From: Barnesiella intestinihominis YIT 11860 | Lineage (GTDB): Bacteria; Bacteroidota; Bacteroidia; Bacteroidales; Barnesiellaceae | DNA: 64,000 nt | Direction: 5' to 3' | Assembly (NCBI RefSeq): GCF_000296465.1 | Contig: NZ_JH815206.1 | Location: 44,931 to 108,930 of the forward strand | Part shown: positions 47,523 through 62,035 of the stretch, in pieces | How positions within the stretch are numbered: the first letter of the stretch is position 1 | Layout of the letters: each line of letters opens with the position of its first letter | Notes under the pieces: generated by a model | Databases searched by the model: none | The model's input: the letters and a program-made list of their open reading frames with translations, nothing else | Told to the model about the DNA's origin: nothing | Made by a program: the position numbers and the translations under genes

Positions 47523-48296
47523 ATGAAAAACACCGGGTCGTTACGCCGTATTACTTTCGGGATTCTTTTTTGGAGTATGGCGAACGGAATTTATGCGCAA
47601 ACGACTCCGGGTATGCAACCCGAATGGCTATCCTACGATGTCATATACCAACTGGGATTTCTCTGGAAGCGGGCAGCGACAGCTACGCTCCAACTCACCG
47701 AATACCCCGACAAATATACATCTGTTTTAAAAGCTCGTACACTCCCCTTTGCCGACAACATATTCAAAGTACGCGACACACTGGTATCCGATATGCAGCG
47801 AAACAAAGAACTGCTACCCATTTATTACGCCAAACTCGCTGACGAAAACGGGACTTACCGGAAAGACGAAGTAAATTATACCTACGATGGAAACTCGACC
47901 ACGGGAAATATCCGCCTATATCGGCCCAAGCGTAACGCCATAGAGGACTATACACTCACCGAACCCGGTATAGTCTACGACATGCTGAGTATCTTTTACG
48001 TGATTCGCACCTTCGACTTCCGAGCAATGGAAATGTATCAAATCTATAACACCAAAATTTTCTCCGGTAAAAACCTCGAATACCTCGAAATAGAATATTT
48101 GGGACAGGAAATCCTCAAACAAAACAAAAAGGAATACAGCACCTACAAACTTCATTTCCGATTCTATGACAGAACCGGCAAAAAGACCAGCGACAAAATC
48201 TCGGCATGGATCTCTACCGACAATAAACGCATACCCTTGAAAGTAGAAGGGAAACTTCCCTTAGGCTCTATGAAAGCCGTGTACACGGGAGAATAG
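47523..48296 (+). CDS. DUF3108 exported protein
   Basis: 257 residues from ATG 47523 (ATG 47505 adds six residues). Signal peptide MKNTGSLRRITFGILFWSMANGIYA, then a DUF3108 domain: YDVIYQLGFLWKRAATATLQL, FKVRDTLVSDMQRNKELLPIYYAK, DYTLTEPGIVYDMLSIFYVIRTFDF, and the final DNKRIPLKVEGKLPLGSMKAVYTG. The family forms a beta-barrel-like envelope protein of unknown function and in Bacteroidetes often follows the Ig-like lipoprotein gene, as here. Confidence 0.88.
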   Translation: MKNTGSLRRITFGILFWSMANGIYAQTTPGMQPEWLSYDVIYQLGFLWKRAATATLQLTEYPDKYTSVLKARTLPFADNIFKVRDTLVSDMQRNKELLPIYYAKLADENGTYRKDEVNYTYDGNSTTGNIRLYRPKRNAIEDYTLTEPGIVYDMLSIFYVIRTFDFRAMEMYQIYNTKIFSGKNLEYLEIEYLGQEILKQNKKEYSTYKLHFRFYDRTGKKTSDKISAWISTDNKRIPLKVEGKLPLGSMKAVYTGE

Positions 48297-48892
48297 AAAC
48301 TATCTATCATTATATCATGGGCAAGAGCTAAAAACTGACCTCCTGCACATGCAGCGTGATAGGGAAGGTATCCGAAAGATGGAAAGGTTAGTTCTACAAA
48401 AATCCTATCTTTTTTAACCCCTCTCATCGTCGCTACCGCTCCTCTGTGTCTCCCCTATTCTCCGCAACTCCCCGTAATACTACGGGACACGGCAGGGGAG
48501 AAGAACAAACACAATACACAGGAAAGTATTAACCTCCTCTGTGTTTTGCATAGCAAAATATAGGGGAGGTGTCCGCAGGACGGAGAGGTTAAAAAATATC
48601 CATAGCAGAGGAAGCATATAAAAACATCACTCTCTCCCTATGTTTCTGTAAAGGAATAGAAAGTACTCACAAAGCAAAAAGAAAGCACAAAAGGCCGATC
48701 GAAGTGTCGCTTTTAATCCTCTCCCTCTGCTCATCGTAGATGAGATAGGGGGAGTGCACGTAAGGTAAGGGGGTTAAAATATAAAGAAAAGAACAAGATT
48801 CTCCCCTCCTTTATCGGGCAATAAAGCTACAAAAAGCGGCTGCATTTCCGGGTTCTTTCTTTTCGGCGATGAAAGGAAAAAATAAATACCTT
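48297..48892. repeat. hairpin-repeat cluster D
   Basis: 596 bases with no supported gene. At least three units: 48411-48500 (AACCCCTCTCATCGTCGC, CTCCCCTATT, CCCGTAATACTACGGG), 48535-48592 (CCTCCTCTGTGTTTTGCATA with AGCAAAATATAGGGGAGGTG, TCCGCAGGACGGAGAGGTTA) and 48718-48777 (CTCCCTCTGCTCATCGTAG with ATGAGATAGGGGGAGTG, then GGGGGTTAA). The units occur in both orientations. Confidence 0.7.
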
Positions 48893-49825
48893 CTACTTCC
48901 CGCGTTCCTGGCAAGATAACCCCGCCGTTCCGTAACACGCCAAACTTCGGGACAACCGTTCAGCCACCGCATCGCGTAAAGTCTGCGGAGACAAAACCTC
49001 AGCTTGCCAATACCCCAAAGCATACACCTCCTGTTCGAAATCGGGAGTGATTTTCAAACGGTAATGAAACGTAGAGCCATGTTCGTTCCGGTCAAGTTCC
49101 TCTTGACTTTCGTGCAAAGGAAGTGTCCTCAAATAATTAGCTTGCAAAGCAGGGACACGCAGCACCACCTCCTGCGCCGGCATATCGTCGTGCGTAATCC
49201 CGAAACAATCCCGGAAATAATCGATGGGAGAAAAACTGTCGGGATAGACGAATGTACGACTGCTCAATTCGAGAGAAGCAACCCGGTCCAAAGCATAAGT
49301 CTTGATTTTCCGATCCGTAAAATCCTTAGCGATGACATACCAACGCTGACGAAATAACTTCACGAAATAGGGAGCCGCCAATGTATGCGAACTTGTTACA
49401 CGTCGGAATGAACGATACGACAAAATAAGCACCCGGTTCTCCTTCATCGCCTCGAAGACGATTCTCAAAAATTTCTGCCCCGAAGGTATATTCTCCAAAA
49501 CGATTCGATTCCGCAACTCCTGACTCTCGTTCAGCATGTTACTCACCGCAAGCGTGTTCAATGCCCACACACGTGCACCGTTTCCCTGCAAAGCATCCGG
49601 GTCCTCGATGTAATATTCATACGTAGAAGCATCACACTCGATATTCACGTCAAACATCTCCTGTATGGCCTGACGATAATTCATAAACGTCCGTCGAGCC
49701 ATCGGCTTGCCGTCCGAATATTCGCTCCGTTGCCACAACCCGTCTATCTCTCTGCGGGTAAGCCTTCCGTAACGCTGCAACGTATCGATCAGCCATACAT
49801 ACCGATTGAAAAGTTCTTTCGCCAT
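48893..49825 (-). CDS. WYL-domain transcriptional regulator
   Basis: 310 residues. N-terminal winged-helix region (about 1-70, LIDTLQRYGRLTRREIDGLWQ and ARRTFMNYRQAIQEMF), WYL domain (about 125-215) with ILSYRSFRR, PYFVKLFRQRWYVIAKDF (the WYL-equivalent motif is WYV) and KTYALDRVASLEL, and a C-terminal WCX-like extension. WYL proteins bind small nucleotide or nucleic-acid ligands and control DNA-damage or defence genes. No such target is adjacent: both flanks are repeat-filled gaps, so what it controls cannot be inferred. Confidence 0.9.
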   Translation of the reverse strand: MAKELFNRYVWLIDTLQRYGRLTRREIDGLWQRSEYSDGKPMARRTFMNYRQAIQEMFDVNIECDASTYEYYIEDPDALQGNGARVWALNTLAVSNMLNESQELRNRIVLENIPSGQKFLRIVFEAMKENRVLILSYRSFRRVTSSHTLAAPYFVKLFRQRWYVIAKDFTDRKIKTYALDRVASLELSSRTFVYPDSFSPIDYFRDCFGITHDDMPAQEVVLRVPALQANYLRTLPLHESQEELDRNEHGSTFHYRLKITPDFEQEVYALGYWQAEVLSPQTLRDAVAERLSRSLACYGTAGLSCQERGK

Positions 49826-50032
49826 AACACAAATCCACTGTTTTATGATTCCAAAAGTAATACCTATCCCGCAATTTCACCAATCACCTAATCACTATTC
49901 CAAAATTTTCTCCCGATTCCGAGATCTATTTTCACTTACAACAGTACAACAAACAAGCCACGCACATCAAGGTTCCCTCTATTCACCCTTCAAAACGCCA
50001 TAAAAGAATCATCGGAAAATATCGAATACATA

Positions 50033-50224
50033 GAAGCTGTTTTAAATTTATTCCGAGACAGATTGAGACCTATGTTGAAGCAGATTGGAGTCCGAGATAG
50101 GCAGTCAATAGCGGGCTATTGACAAAAATCAAGGGATTCAAGATGCGAGACGGGGACTCAATATGGCCGGAACATACCTGCTTGAAATGATAATATTATT
50201 TCTCTATAAATTTAAAACAGCTTC
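50033..50224 (+). mobile_element. MITE-like element, copy 3
   Basis: 192 bp with perfect 19-base terminal inverted repeats GAAGCTGTTTTAAATTTAT / ATAAATTTAAAACAGCTTC. Flanks are TA on the left and TAA on the right. Same orientation as copy 2. Its coding-like frame has one TAG, at a different codon from copy 2. The right end abuts the T tract of the topA terminator. Confidence 0.82.
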
Positions 50225-50265
50225 TAAAAAAAGTATGCCCAAAAGTATTTAACTTTTGAGCATAC
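50225..50265 (-). terminator. terminator of topA
   Basis: GTATGCCCAAAAGT (50233-50246) and ACTTTTGAGCATAC (50252-50265), one mismatch, then a T run on the minus strand formed by 50225-50232, next to MITE copy 3. Confidence 0.85.
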
Positions 50266-50290
50266 CCCGCAATATTCCATTGGATCTCTT

Positions 50291-52621
50291 TTATTTCGTC
50301 GTCTTTTTCCGGGCCGGTTTCTTTTTGGCAGGAGCCTTGTCGGCATCCTCGACAATCTTCATACAATCGGCGAACGTGAGCGATGCCGGTTCGGAACCTT
50401 TGGGTAATTTATAATTCTTCTTTTTATAAGCGATATACGGACCGAAACGACCGTTAAGCAGTTCGAGTTCATCATCTTCATCGAACTTCTTGATAAGGCG
50501 TTGACTTTCCTGCTCACGCTTTTGCTGAATCAATATTATCGCATCCTCTAACGAAACACCCTGTGGGGTGAACTCTTTGGGCAACGATACATATTTGCCG
50601 TCGTGACGAATATACGGACCGAAACGGCCGATACCCACGACAACGGTTTTGCCTTCGAAATCGCCTAAGGTTCGGGGCAAATCGAACAGTTTCAAAGCCT
50701 CTTCCAGTGTAATCGTGCTCATCGATTGTCCTTTGAGCAACGAAGCAAACAACGGCTTCTCCGTATCTTCGGGAGTACCGATTTGTACCAACGGACCGAA
50801 ACGGCCTATCTTCACCGATACGGGACGGCCGCTTTTCGGGTCTGTACCCAATACCCGTTCGCCCACTTTATGCTCCAACCGCAAAGCGAGAGCGCTCTCT
50901 ACCACCGGGTGAAAGAGTTTGTAAAAATGATCTATCTCGTCGTTCCACACGGTTTTTCCCTCGGCAATATCGTCGAATTGCTGCTCGACATTCGCCGTAA
51001 AGTTATAATTGAGAATATCGGGGAAATACTCCGTCAAGAAATCGTTGACGACAACTCCTATATCGGTGGGGAGCAGTTTGCCTTTATCAGCTCCTGTGAG
51101 CTCGGTTTTCTCTCCCGATTCGATTTTCCCATCGTGCAGTGTCAACATACGATATTTCCGCTCCGTTCCTTTCCGATCGCCCTTCTCGACATATTCGCGT
51201 TGCTGTATGGTCGAAATGGTTGGTGCATAGGTAGAAGGCCGACCGATACCCAGCTCTTCCAATTTACGAACCAGACTGGCCTCGGTATAGCGGGCGGGAG
51301 CTTGCGAGAAACGTTCCGTTGCCGTGACCGACGACAATGTCAGCACATCGCCTTTCGCCAATGCAGGTAACATCTTGTCGTTTCCTTCTGCATCGCTTTC
51401 GTCATCGGTAGACTCCATATACACTTTCAGGAAACCGTCGAATTTCAAGACCTCGCCCACGGCGACGAAGTGTTCTTTCCTTCCCGAAACGGCGATGGTC
51501 GCAGTCGTCTTTTCCAACTCGGCATCGCTCATTTGCGAAGCGATCGTACGTTTCCAAATCAATTCATACAATCGTTTTTCCTGAGAGGAAGCATTGATTT
51601 CGTGATGGCTGATGTACGTGGGACGTATTGCCTCGTGCGCTTCCTGTGCTCCTTTGGTATGCGTATGGTAATTTCGAATATGCAGATATCTCTCGCCCAA
51701 AGTTTTCACAATCTCGTCTTTGGTCGTATTTATAGCCAGCGATGACAAATTCACCGAGTCGGTACGCATATAGGTGATATGTCCAGCCTCATAAAGCCGT
51801 TGAGCCACCATCATGGTTTGAGCCACGGAGAAGCCCAATTTCCGGGCAGCTTCCTGTTGCAATGTGGAAGTGGTGAACGGAGCCGCAGGCGATTTCTTTG
51901 CAGGTTTCACCGTCACGTCTCCGATAGAGAACTGTGCGGTCTTGCAGGCTTCGAGCAAAGCCTTCGCCTCGTCTTCGGTTTTCAATCGTTGGCTCAATTC
52001 GGCCTTTAACAATTCCCCTCCGGGTAACAAAAATTCCCCAATCACCCGATAGGCTGCTTCGGGCTTGAACGCCGAGATTTCTCGCTCCCGTTCTACAATC
52101 AAGCGCACTGCGACCGATTGTACACGACCGGCCGACAAAGCGGGCTTCACCTTTTTCCACAGAACAGGCGAAAGTTCAAATCCCACGATACGGTCGAGTA
52201 CCCTGCGAGCCTGCTGGGCATCTACCCGATTCAAATCTATATCCCGGGGATTCTCAATAGCATGAAGTATGGCATCTTTGGTAATCTCATGGAATACAAT
52301 CCGTTTCGTTTTCTCCGGTTTCAATTTCAACACTTCGAACAAGTGCCATGCGATAGCCTCTCCCTCACGGTCCTCATCGGAAGCCAGCCAAACCATATCC
52401 GCTTTGTCTGCCTCCTGTTTCAGCGTTTCCACCAACTTTTTTTTGTCGGCGGGGATTTCATAAATAGGTTTATAGTTATGCTCGATATCCACACTGAAAT
52501 CCTTTTTTTTGAGATCACGGATATGCCCGTAGCTCGAAAGGACTTCGAAATCCTTTCCCAAAAACTTTTCAATGGTTTTAGCCTTTGCCGGAGACTCTAC
52601 GATTACCAAATTTTTTGCCAT
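50291..52621 (-). CDS. topA: DNA topoisomerase I
   Basis: 776 residues. N-terminal Toprim domain KNLVIVESPAKAKTIEKFLG and ASDEDREGEAIAWHL, catalytic Tyr in GHITYMRTDSVNL, and GIGRPSTYAPTISTIQQREYV. The C-terminus carries repeated GRFGPYI modules (three, about residues 605-760) without zinc-binding cysteines, and a Lys/Ala tail. It relaxes negative supercoils. Promoter TAATTTTG on the minus strand at 52649-52656. Confidence 0.97.
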   Translation of the reverse strand: MAKNLVIVESPAKAKTIEKFLGKDFEVLSSYGHIRDLKKKDFSVDIEHNYKPIYEIPADKKKLVETLKQEADKADMVWLASDEDREGEAIAWHLFEVLKLKPEKTKRIVFHEITKDAILHAIENPRDIDLNRVDAQQARRVLDRIVGFELSPVLWKKVKPALSAGRVQSVAVRLIVEREREISAFKPEAAYRVIGEFLLPGGELLKAELSQRLKTEDEAKALLEACKTAQFSIGDVTVKPAKKSPAAPFTTSTLQQEAARKLGFSVAQTMMVAQRLYEAGHITYMRTDSVNLSSLAINTTKDEIVKTLGERYLHIRNYHTHTKGAQEAHEAIRPTYISHHEINASSQEKRLYELIWKRTIASQMSDAELEKTTATIAVSGRKEHFVAVGEVLKFDGFLKVYMESTDDESDAEGNDKMLPALAKGDVLTLSSVTATERFSQAPARYTEASLVRKLEELGIGRPSTYAPTISTIQQREYVEKGDRKGTERKYRMLTLHDGKIESGEKTELTGADKGKLLPTDIGVVVNDFLTEYFPDILNYNFTANVEQQFDDIAEGKTVWNDEIDHFYKLFHPVVESALALRLEHKVGERVLGTDPKSGRPVSVKIGRFGPLVQIGTPEDTEKPLFASLLKGQSMSTITLEEALKLFDLPRTLGDFEGKTVVVGIGRFGPYIRHDGKYVSLPKEFTPQGVSLEDAIILIQQKREQESQRLIKKFDEDDELELLNGRFGPYIAYKKKNYKLPKGSEPASLTFADCMKIVEDADKAPAKKKPARKKTTK

Positions 52622-52993
52622 ATGCGCAATGTTCGTTCAAATTTTGCGCAAAATTAGAAAAACAGATTGTAATACAGAGCTTTTTTCTACTTTTTTATTA
52701 AATAATGTATATCGCACACATTTTGAATCGTTCCTACCATGTAGAGTTTTTGTCGCATATCCTCCCCAACGCCTTTCTCCTATACTATTCCCTCCGAAAA
52801 AGCTGACGAGATAAATCCTGTTTTTAAACTACCCACTCGTCCCATGAGTACTCCCGACACGGTGGGAGAGGTTAAATCCTTCTTCTCCCCTGCCGCGTCC
52901 CGTAGTATTGCGGGGGGTGGCGTTAGTCATATAGGGGAGGTGGCACACATAGTGATGGAAGGGTTAAAAATGTCGAGAACAGACCTCTTACCC
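52622..52993. repeat. topA upstream region and hairpin-repeat cluster E
   Basis: 372 bases without a gene. 52649-52656 is the topA -7 box. 52843-52970 holds one unit of the modular repeat (CCCCTGCCGCGTCCCGTAGT, ATTGCGGGG, TATAGGGGAGGTGGC, GGAAGGGTTAA) adjoining the 3' end of the beta-barrel gene. Confidence 0.6.
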
Positions 52994-54664
52994 TCAAAAT
53001 TTCAAATCGACCCCGAACATGAAATTGATGCCTTGTGCCGGCATACCGTAAAGAATATCGTATTTCCGGTTCAGCACATTGTCGGTAAGTCCGTAAAGCG
53101 AAAACCAAGAAGTGAAAGCATACGAGGCTTTCAAGTGAACGAGATGTATATCGGAGAGCTTTCCGAGATTTGAATACTCCCGACCCGCAGCAAACTCATA
53201 TCCGGCTTCGAGCGTGAACGGGCGAACAGGCATATAACGGATATTCACTCCTCCTTCCCACTGCGGACGGTTATACGAAATCGTCTCCCCCCCATCGGCG
53301 GTCTTCCATCGGTGATACCCGACCTTCGCCGAAGCCTCCAATTTCGTACCGTAACGATAAGATACATCGAGCTCTGCTTTCAAAGCATTGGCATCGATAC
53401 CCCAAAAACGCGACACACCTGTAAACTCTCCGTTCAAATCTTCGGGCAAAAGGAACAACGCCTTTTTACAAATTTCATAACCGCCCGAAAGCCCTACGGA
53501 AAATCCGGGCAATGCGTTAATACGTATTCCCAATGAGGCATCCAACGGCACATACGTATTATCTACCTGTGTCGACGGATTGAAGTAGAGCGTATAGGCC
53601 GAAACACTTCGCCACGTATTCAGTTTCTTCCCTCCCGTAAAAGCCGTATAAAACTGTACATCGGGAACTATCGTCCAATCGAATCGAACATCGGGAGAGA
53701 ATCGCAAAATAGTTCCGTTGTTGAAAGAAACATCGGCCTTGACACCCACAGCAAAAGCCACGTGTTCATTCCGCCAGTCATACCGGGGATTCAATGAAAT
53801 CATACCGTAATTCGCTGCCGACTGCAACCGGCTGTAACCCACATAATCGAAAGAACCGTCCAAAGAAATAGAGCTACGTCTGTCGATCGGCGCAGACAGT
53901 GTAAAGTCTGCATTTACTAAATTCTCGGCAGCCCCTTTTTCACCTTGTAAATATCCCCGGTGATACCCGTACCGGTAATATGCCAATGAAACTTTATAAA
54001 GTAGGTCCGACTCTCCGGCAGTCGAGGCTATATGGCTTTTCAAGAAGAACCGGTTTATCTCTTGGTTAGGCGAAGATATTCCCGTCAAACCGGAGTATCG
54101 CAATCCGTAATAGTTGAAGGAGTCGTAACGATAACCGCCGCTTATTCCCAAATCCAGCTTCCCGAAGGAGTGAAGATAATTGGCGACCACTCGCTCTTCG
54201 AGCCGGTGCATCTTCTTCGAGTCGGGATAGTCCTCCGTTAACGATTGATTGTAATCCACCGTTCCGCAAGTAGAGCGATGTTGCAACCACACACCCAACT
54301 TGTCTTTGTCATTCTGCAAAATACGATAACCGGCATTCCCGACCATATTCAGGTAATTGCCTATCCCGAAATCCACGTATCCCCTCGATTGGTTTTCTTC
54401 GGTTTTTTCTCCGAAACCGCCGGGAGCCAACAAGACAGCGCAAGGTTCGAGGGGAGTCGGAACCGTCCAGTCGCTATACCGTATAGATTGTTTGGTTACC
54501 GTCGGTGCTTCCACTTCGGGCAATGTATTGATTTTAGACGCATCGCGCACGATAGGTGTAAAATCTTTTTCTATGGTTACTTCCCGCCGCAACGAATCGG
54601 AACGTACCTGTGCCGACAGGAAGAATGGGAAAACCGATATGATTAAAAAAGAAAACCGTTTCAT
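52994..54664 (-). CDS. outer-membrane beta-barrel protein of the TonB-receptor-like type
   Basis: 556 residues: signal peptide MKRFSFLIISVFPFFLSAQ, a short linker with REVTIEKDFTPIVRDASKINTLPEVEAP, then an all-beta region of alternating aromatic strands (YVDFGIGNYLNMVGNAGYR, GKLDLGISGGYRYDSFNYYG) ending with MFGVDLKF, whose final Phe is the outer-membrane insertion signal. No plug domain is seen, so it is a barrel-only relative of TonB-dependent receptors. A seven-G run (53287-53293) lies in the coding sequence. It follows the 1004-residue TPR gene by 25 bases and is likely its partner. Confidence 0.82.
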   Translation of the reverse strand: MKRFSFLIISVFPFFLSAQVRSDSLRREVTIEKDFTPIVRDASKINTLPEVEAPTVTKQSIRYSDWTVPTPLEPCAVLLAPGGFGEKTEENQSRGYVDFGIGNYLNMVGNAGYRILQNDKDKLGVWLQHRSTCGTVDYNQSLTEDYPDSKKMHRLEERVVANYLHSFGKLDLGISGGYRYDSFNYYGLRYSGLTGISSPNQEINRFFLKSHIASTAGESDLLYKVSLAYYRYGYHRGYLQGEKGAAENLVNADFTLSAPIDRRSSISLDGSFDYVGYSRLQSAANYGMISLNPRYDWRNEHVAFAVGVKADVSFNNGTILRFSPDVRFDWTIVPDVQFYTAFTGGKKLNTWRSVSAYTLYFNPSTQVDNTYVPLDASLGIRINALPGFSVGLSGGYEICKKALFLLPEDLNGEFTGVSRFWGIDANALKAELDVSYRYGTKLEASAKVGYHRWKTADGGETISYNRPQWEGGVNIRYMPVRPFTLEAGYEFAAGREYSNLGKLSDIHLVHLKASYAFTSWFSLYGLTDNVLNRKYDILYGMPAQGINFMFGVDLKF

Positions 54665-54689
54665 AAGCCATACATATTGTATCGTTCAA

Positions 54690-58972
<4,283 letters not shown>

Positions 58973-58978
58973 ACCGTT

Positions 58979-61594
58979 CTATTTCCCGGTGATTATTTTT
59001 CGTATTTCGTTTAGTTTATTCAATGCTTCTACCGGTGTAAGGTTATTGATATCGACCTGTAAAATTTCGTCCCGAACCTGTGAAAGCACAGGATCGTCCA
59101 GTTGGAAAAAACTCAACTGCATGCCACCTCTCGACGAAGCGATTTCGGCGGTAGGCTTGGCGATACCGTTCTGGCGGTTCTCCGACTCCAACTGTTTCAA
59201 TATCTGGTTGGCCCGCTTGACGATGCTCTGGGGCATACCGGCCAGCTTCGCCACATGGATACCGAAACTGTGCTCGCTACCGCCACGTACCAATTTCCGC
59301 AAGAATATCACCTTGTTGTCGACCTCTTTTACCGAAACGTTATAATTGACAATGCGTTTATATGTACGCTCCATTTCGTTCAACTCGTGATAATGGGTAG
59401 CGAACAACGTTTTGGCTCGGGCTTTGGGGTGCTCGTGTATATGCTCGACAATAGCCCACGCGATAGATATACCGTCGTAAGTACTCGTTCCCCGCCCCAG
59501 CTCGTCGAACAGAACCAAACTCCGCTCCGACAGATTGTTGAGAATATCGGCGGCCTCGGTCATCTCGACCATAAAGGTAGATTCGCCGAGCGAGATATTG
59601 TCCGATGCCCCCACACGAGTGAAAATCTTGTCCACAATCCCTATCTTAGCGGCCTCGGACGGAACGAAACTTCCTATCTGAGCCATCAGAACAATCAAAG
59701 CGGTCTGGCGCAACAACGCCGATTTACCGGCCATGTTGGGTCCCGTTATCATCATGATTTGCTGCTTGTCGTTGTCGAGCTCGACACTGTTGCTGATGTA
59801 GGGTTCGCCCGGCGGCAACTGTTTCTCGATAACCGGGTGACGTCCTTCCTTGATGTCGATAACCAGCGAATCGTTTACTTCGGGACGAATATACCGGTTT
59901 TCCACGGCCGACTTCACGAACGACAACAGGCAGTCGAGCCGCGCAATGAGATTGGAATCGAGTTGTATGGCAGGAATATACTCCGTCAATGCAAGAATCA
60001 AATCATTGAACAACTGCGTTTCCAATGAAAGAATCTTCTCTTCCGCCCCCAAAATCTTCTCCTCGTATTCTTTCAACTCTTGGGTGATATAACGCTCTGC
60101 GCTCACCAACGTCTGCTTTCTGATCCAATCGGAAGGAACCTTGTCCTTGTGAGTATTGCGCACTTCGATGTAATACCCGAATACGTTGTTATACCCGATT
60201 TTCAAGCTGGGAATACCCGTTTTCTCGCTCTCGCGCTGCTGCACATGCAACAAATAGTCTTTCCCCGAATAGGAAATCTCTCGCAACTCGTCGAGTTCGT
60301 CGTTCACACCCTTGCGGATAATTCCTCCCCGATTCACCAAATTGGGCGCATCGGGATTAATTTCATGTTCGATTCGGTCCCTGATGATCGTACAGCAATT
60401 CAGTTGCTCCCCGATACGTTGCAATACAGGTTCATCGCTCTGCTCGCAAACAGCCTTGATAGGCTCTATCGCCGACAATGCCACTTTCAACTGAACCACC
60501 TCGCGAGGCGAAATACGCCCCACCGCTACTTTCGAAATGAGGCGTTCCATATCGCCTATCGTATCGAGTTGCGGATCGATAACCTCCCTAACTTCGGGGT
60601 GGCGGAAAAAGAATTCCACTCCGTTCAACCGATCCTCGATAGGCTTCACATCTTTCAACGGAAAGACAACCCACCGTTTGAGCATACGTGCCCCCATCGG
60701 GGTGACAGTCCGGTCTATCACGTCGAGCAGGCTCTTTCCCCCTTCGTTCATCGGAGAAAGCAATTCGAGACTCCGCACCGTGAATTTATCCAATCGCACA
60801 TATCGCTCCTCCTCGATACGAGACAGCGATGTAATGTGCGAAATCTGCGTATGCTGTGTAATATCCAAATAATGAAGCAGAGACCCCGCGGCGATAATGG
60901 CGTTGGGCATATTGTGAATTCCGAAACCTTTGAGGTTTTTCGTCTCGAAGTGACGTAATAAGCGATCCGAAGCGGCATCCTCGGTATAAACCCAATCGTC
61001 CAACTCGAAAGTAAAAAAACGGGAACCGAAATGCTCCTCGAACAATTTCCGTTTCGTGCGTTCGAACAGCACCTCTTTCGGAGAGAAATTGCCCAACAGC
61101 TTGTCCACATAGTCGAAATCTCCCTCGGCGGTCAAGAACTCACCCGTCGATATATCGAGAAAAGCCACACCCACTTTGTTACCTTTCCCGAAATGAACAC
61201 CCGCCAAGAAATTATTCTCTCGGTGATCGAGAATATTGTCGTTAATCGACACACCCGGTGTTACCAATTCCGTAATGCCGCGCTTGACCAATTTTTTTGT
61301 CAGTTTCGGGTCTTCCAGCTGTTCGCAAATAGCCACCCGTTTTCCGGCACGCACCAATTTGGGAAGGTAAGTATCGAGAGCATGATGGGGAAAACCGGCC
61401 AACTCCACATACTGGGCGGCTCCATTTGCCCGGCGAGTCAATGTAATCCCCAATATTTCCGATGCCACCAAAGCATCGTCCGAAAACGTTTCATAAAAGT
61501 CTCCCACCCTGAAAAGCAATATCGCATCGGGATGCTTGGCTTTCATCTCGATATACTGTTTCATCAGCGGAGTTTCGACAATTTCCTTGGCCAC
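58979..61594 (-). CDS. mutS: DNA mismatch repair protein MutS
   Basis: 871 residues, full length. Mismatch-binding motif GDFYETF (Phe-X-Glu about residues 34-36), connector and lever domains, and the ATPase with [13 protein letters not shown] (Walker A), [13 protein letters not shown] (Walker B and signature) and FATHYHEL. C-terminal dimerisation tail [19 protein letters not shown]. It recognises mismatches and recruits MutL. First gene of the mutS-U32-TPR-barrel operon; -7 box TATCTTTG on the minus strand at 61641-61648. Confidence 0.98.
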   Translation of the reverse strand: MAKEIVETPLMKQYIEMKAKHPDAILLFRVGDFYETFSDDALVASEILGITLTRRANGAAQYVELAGFPHHALDTYLPKLVRAGKRVAICEQLEDPKLTKKLVKRGITELVTPGVSINDNILDHRENNFLAGVHFGKGNKVGVAFLDISTGEFLTAEGDFDYVDKLLGNFSPKEVLFERTKRKLFEEHFGSRFFTFELDDWVYTEDAASDRLLRHFETKNLKGFGIHNMPNAIIAAGSLLHYLDITQHTQISHITSLSRIEEERYVRLDKFTVRSLELLSPMNEGGKSLLDVIDRTVTPMGARMLKRWVVFPLKDVKPIEDRLNGVEFFFRHPEVREVIDPQLDTIGDMERLISKVAVGRISPREVVQLKVALSAIEPIKAVCEQSDEPVLQRIGEQLNCCTIIRDRIEHEINPDAPNLVNRGGIIRKGVNDELDELREISYSGKDYLLHVQQRESEKTGIPSLKIGYNNVFGYYIEVRNTHKDKVPSDWIRKQTLVSAERYITQELKEYEEKILGAEEKILSLETQLFNDLILALTEYIPAIQLDSNLIARLDCLLSFVKSAVENRYIRPEVNDSLVIDIKEGRHPVIEKQLPPGEPYISNSVELDNDKQQIMMITGPNMAGKSALLRQTALIVLMAQIGSFVPSEAAKIGIVDKIFTRVGASDNISLGESTFMVEMTEAADILNNLSERSLVLFDELGRGTSTYDGISIAWAIVEHIHEHPKARAKTLFATHYHELNEMERTYKRIVNYNVSVKEVDNKVIFLRKLVRGGSEHSFGIHVAKLAGMPQSIVKRANQILKQLESENRQNGIAKPTAEIASSRGGMQLSFFQLDDPVLSQVRDEILQVDINNLTPVEALNKLNEIRKIITGK

Positions 61595-62035
61595 GATATA
61601 TTTCTTTTATATTCGTATGAATAATCCTGTTTAAGAGAAACAAAGATAACATTTTCGACCGGAATTGTGAAATTAAAAAAATGTAAGAAACCGTTTTTAT
61701 TTTTTTCTATTCCCCTCTTCATCGCTGCCACTCCCCCATTCCCCCACTCTCCCCTGTGTTTCGAAAAACAAAAAGTCAGCTCTTAAAACGACGAGTAAAA
61801 TTTATGCTTCTCTATTGAAACAGCTCTCTCCCTCCTCCCGCCAGACCTTGTAACATTCGAAACATTTCGCTCCTCCCCTTACCGCGTCCCGTAGCATTAC
61901 GGGGTGTTTTGCAACGCAAAATATAGCGTAGGACGGAGGGGTTAAAGAAATACCAGCAGTAAAAGCAACAGAGACAAGACTTCTCTCCCCCCCTGCTCAT
62001 CGTAGATGAGATGGGACGAGTTCACCACCGACAAA
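61595..62035. repeat. mutS upstream region and hairpin-repeat cluster F
   Basis: 441 bases without a gene. The mutS -7 box is at 61641-61648. From 61710 units of the modular repeat follow: CCCCTCTTCATCGCTGCCAC, CTCCCCTGTGTTTCGAAAA, TACCGCGTCCCGTAGCATTA with CGGGGTGTTTTGCAACGCAA and AATATAG (61880-61926) whose GGGGAGG stretch is missing, and CTGCTCATCGTAGATGAGAT (61992-62011). Confidence 0.65.

Larger units (their letters stand above)
49826..50290. other. gap between the WYL gene and topA
   Basis: 465 bases without a gene. It contains the upstream region of the WYL gene, MITE copy 3 (50033-50224) and the topA terminator (50233-50265). Confidence 0.7.

Noticed and set aside
48300..48790. Chained palindromes suggesting a CRISPR or attC array
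   Set aside because: Units differ in spacing and orientation, no cas or integrase gene is nearby, and the same modules occur in five other gaps.
53287..53293. Seven-G run in the beta-barrel gene as a phase switch
   Set aside because: Seven is within chance expectation for this composition and the frame is intact; it was kept only as a note.
59102..60958. Two long frames (308 and 292 codons) antisense to mutS
   Set aside because: Shadows of mutS, which is complete on the other strand.
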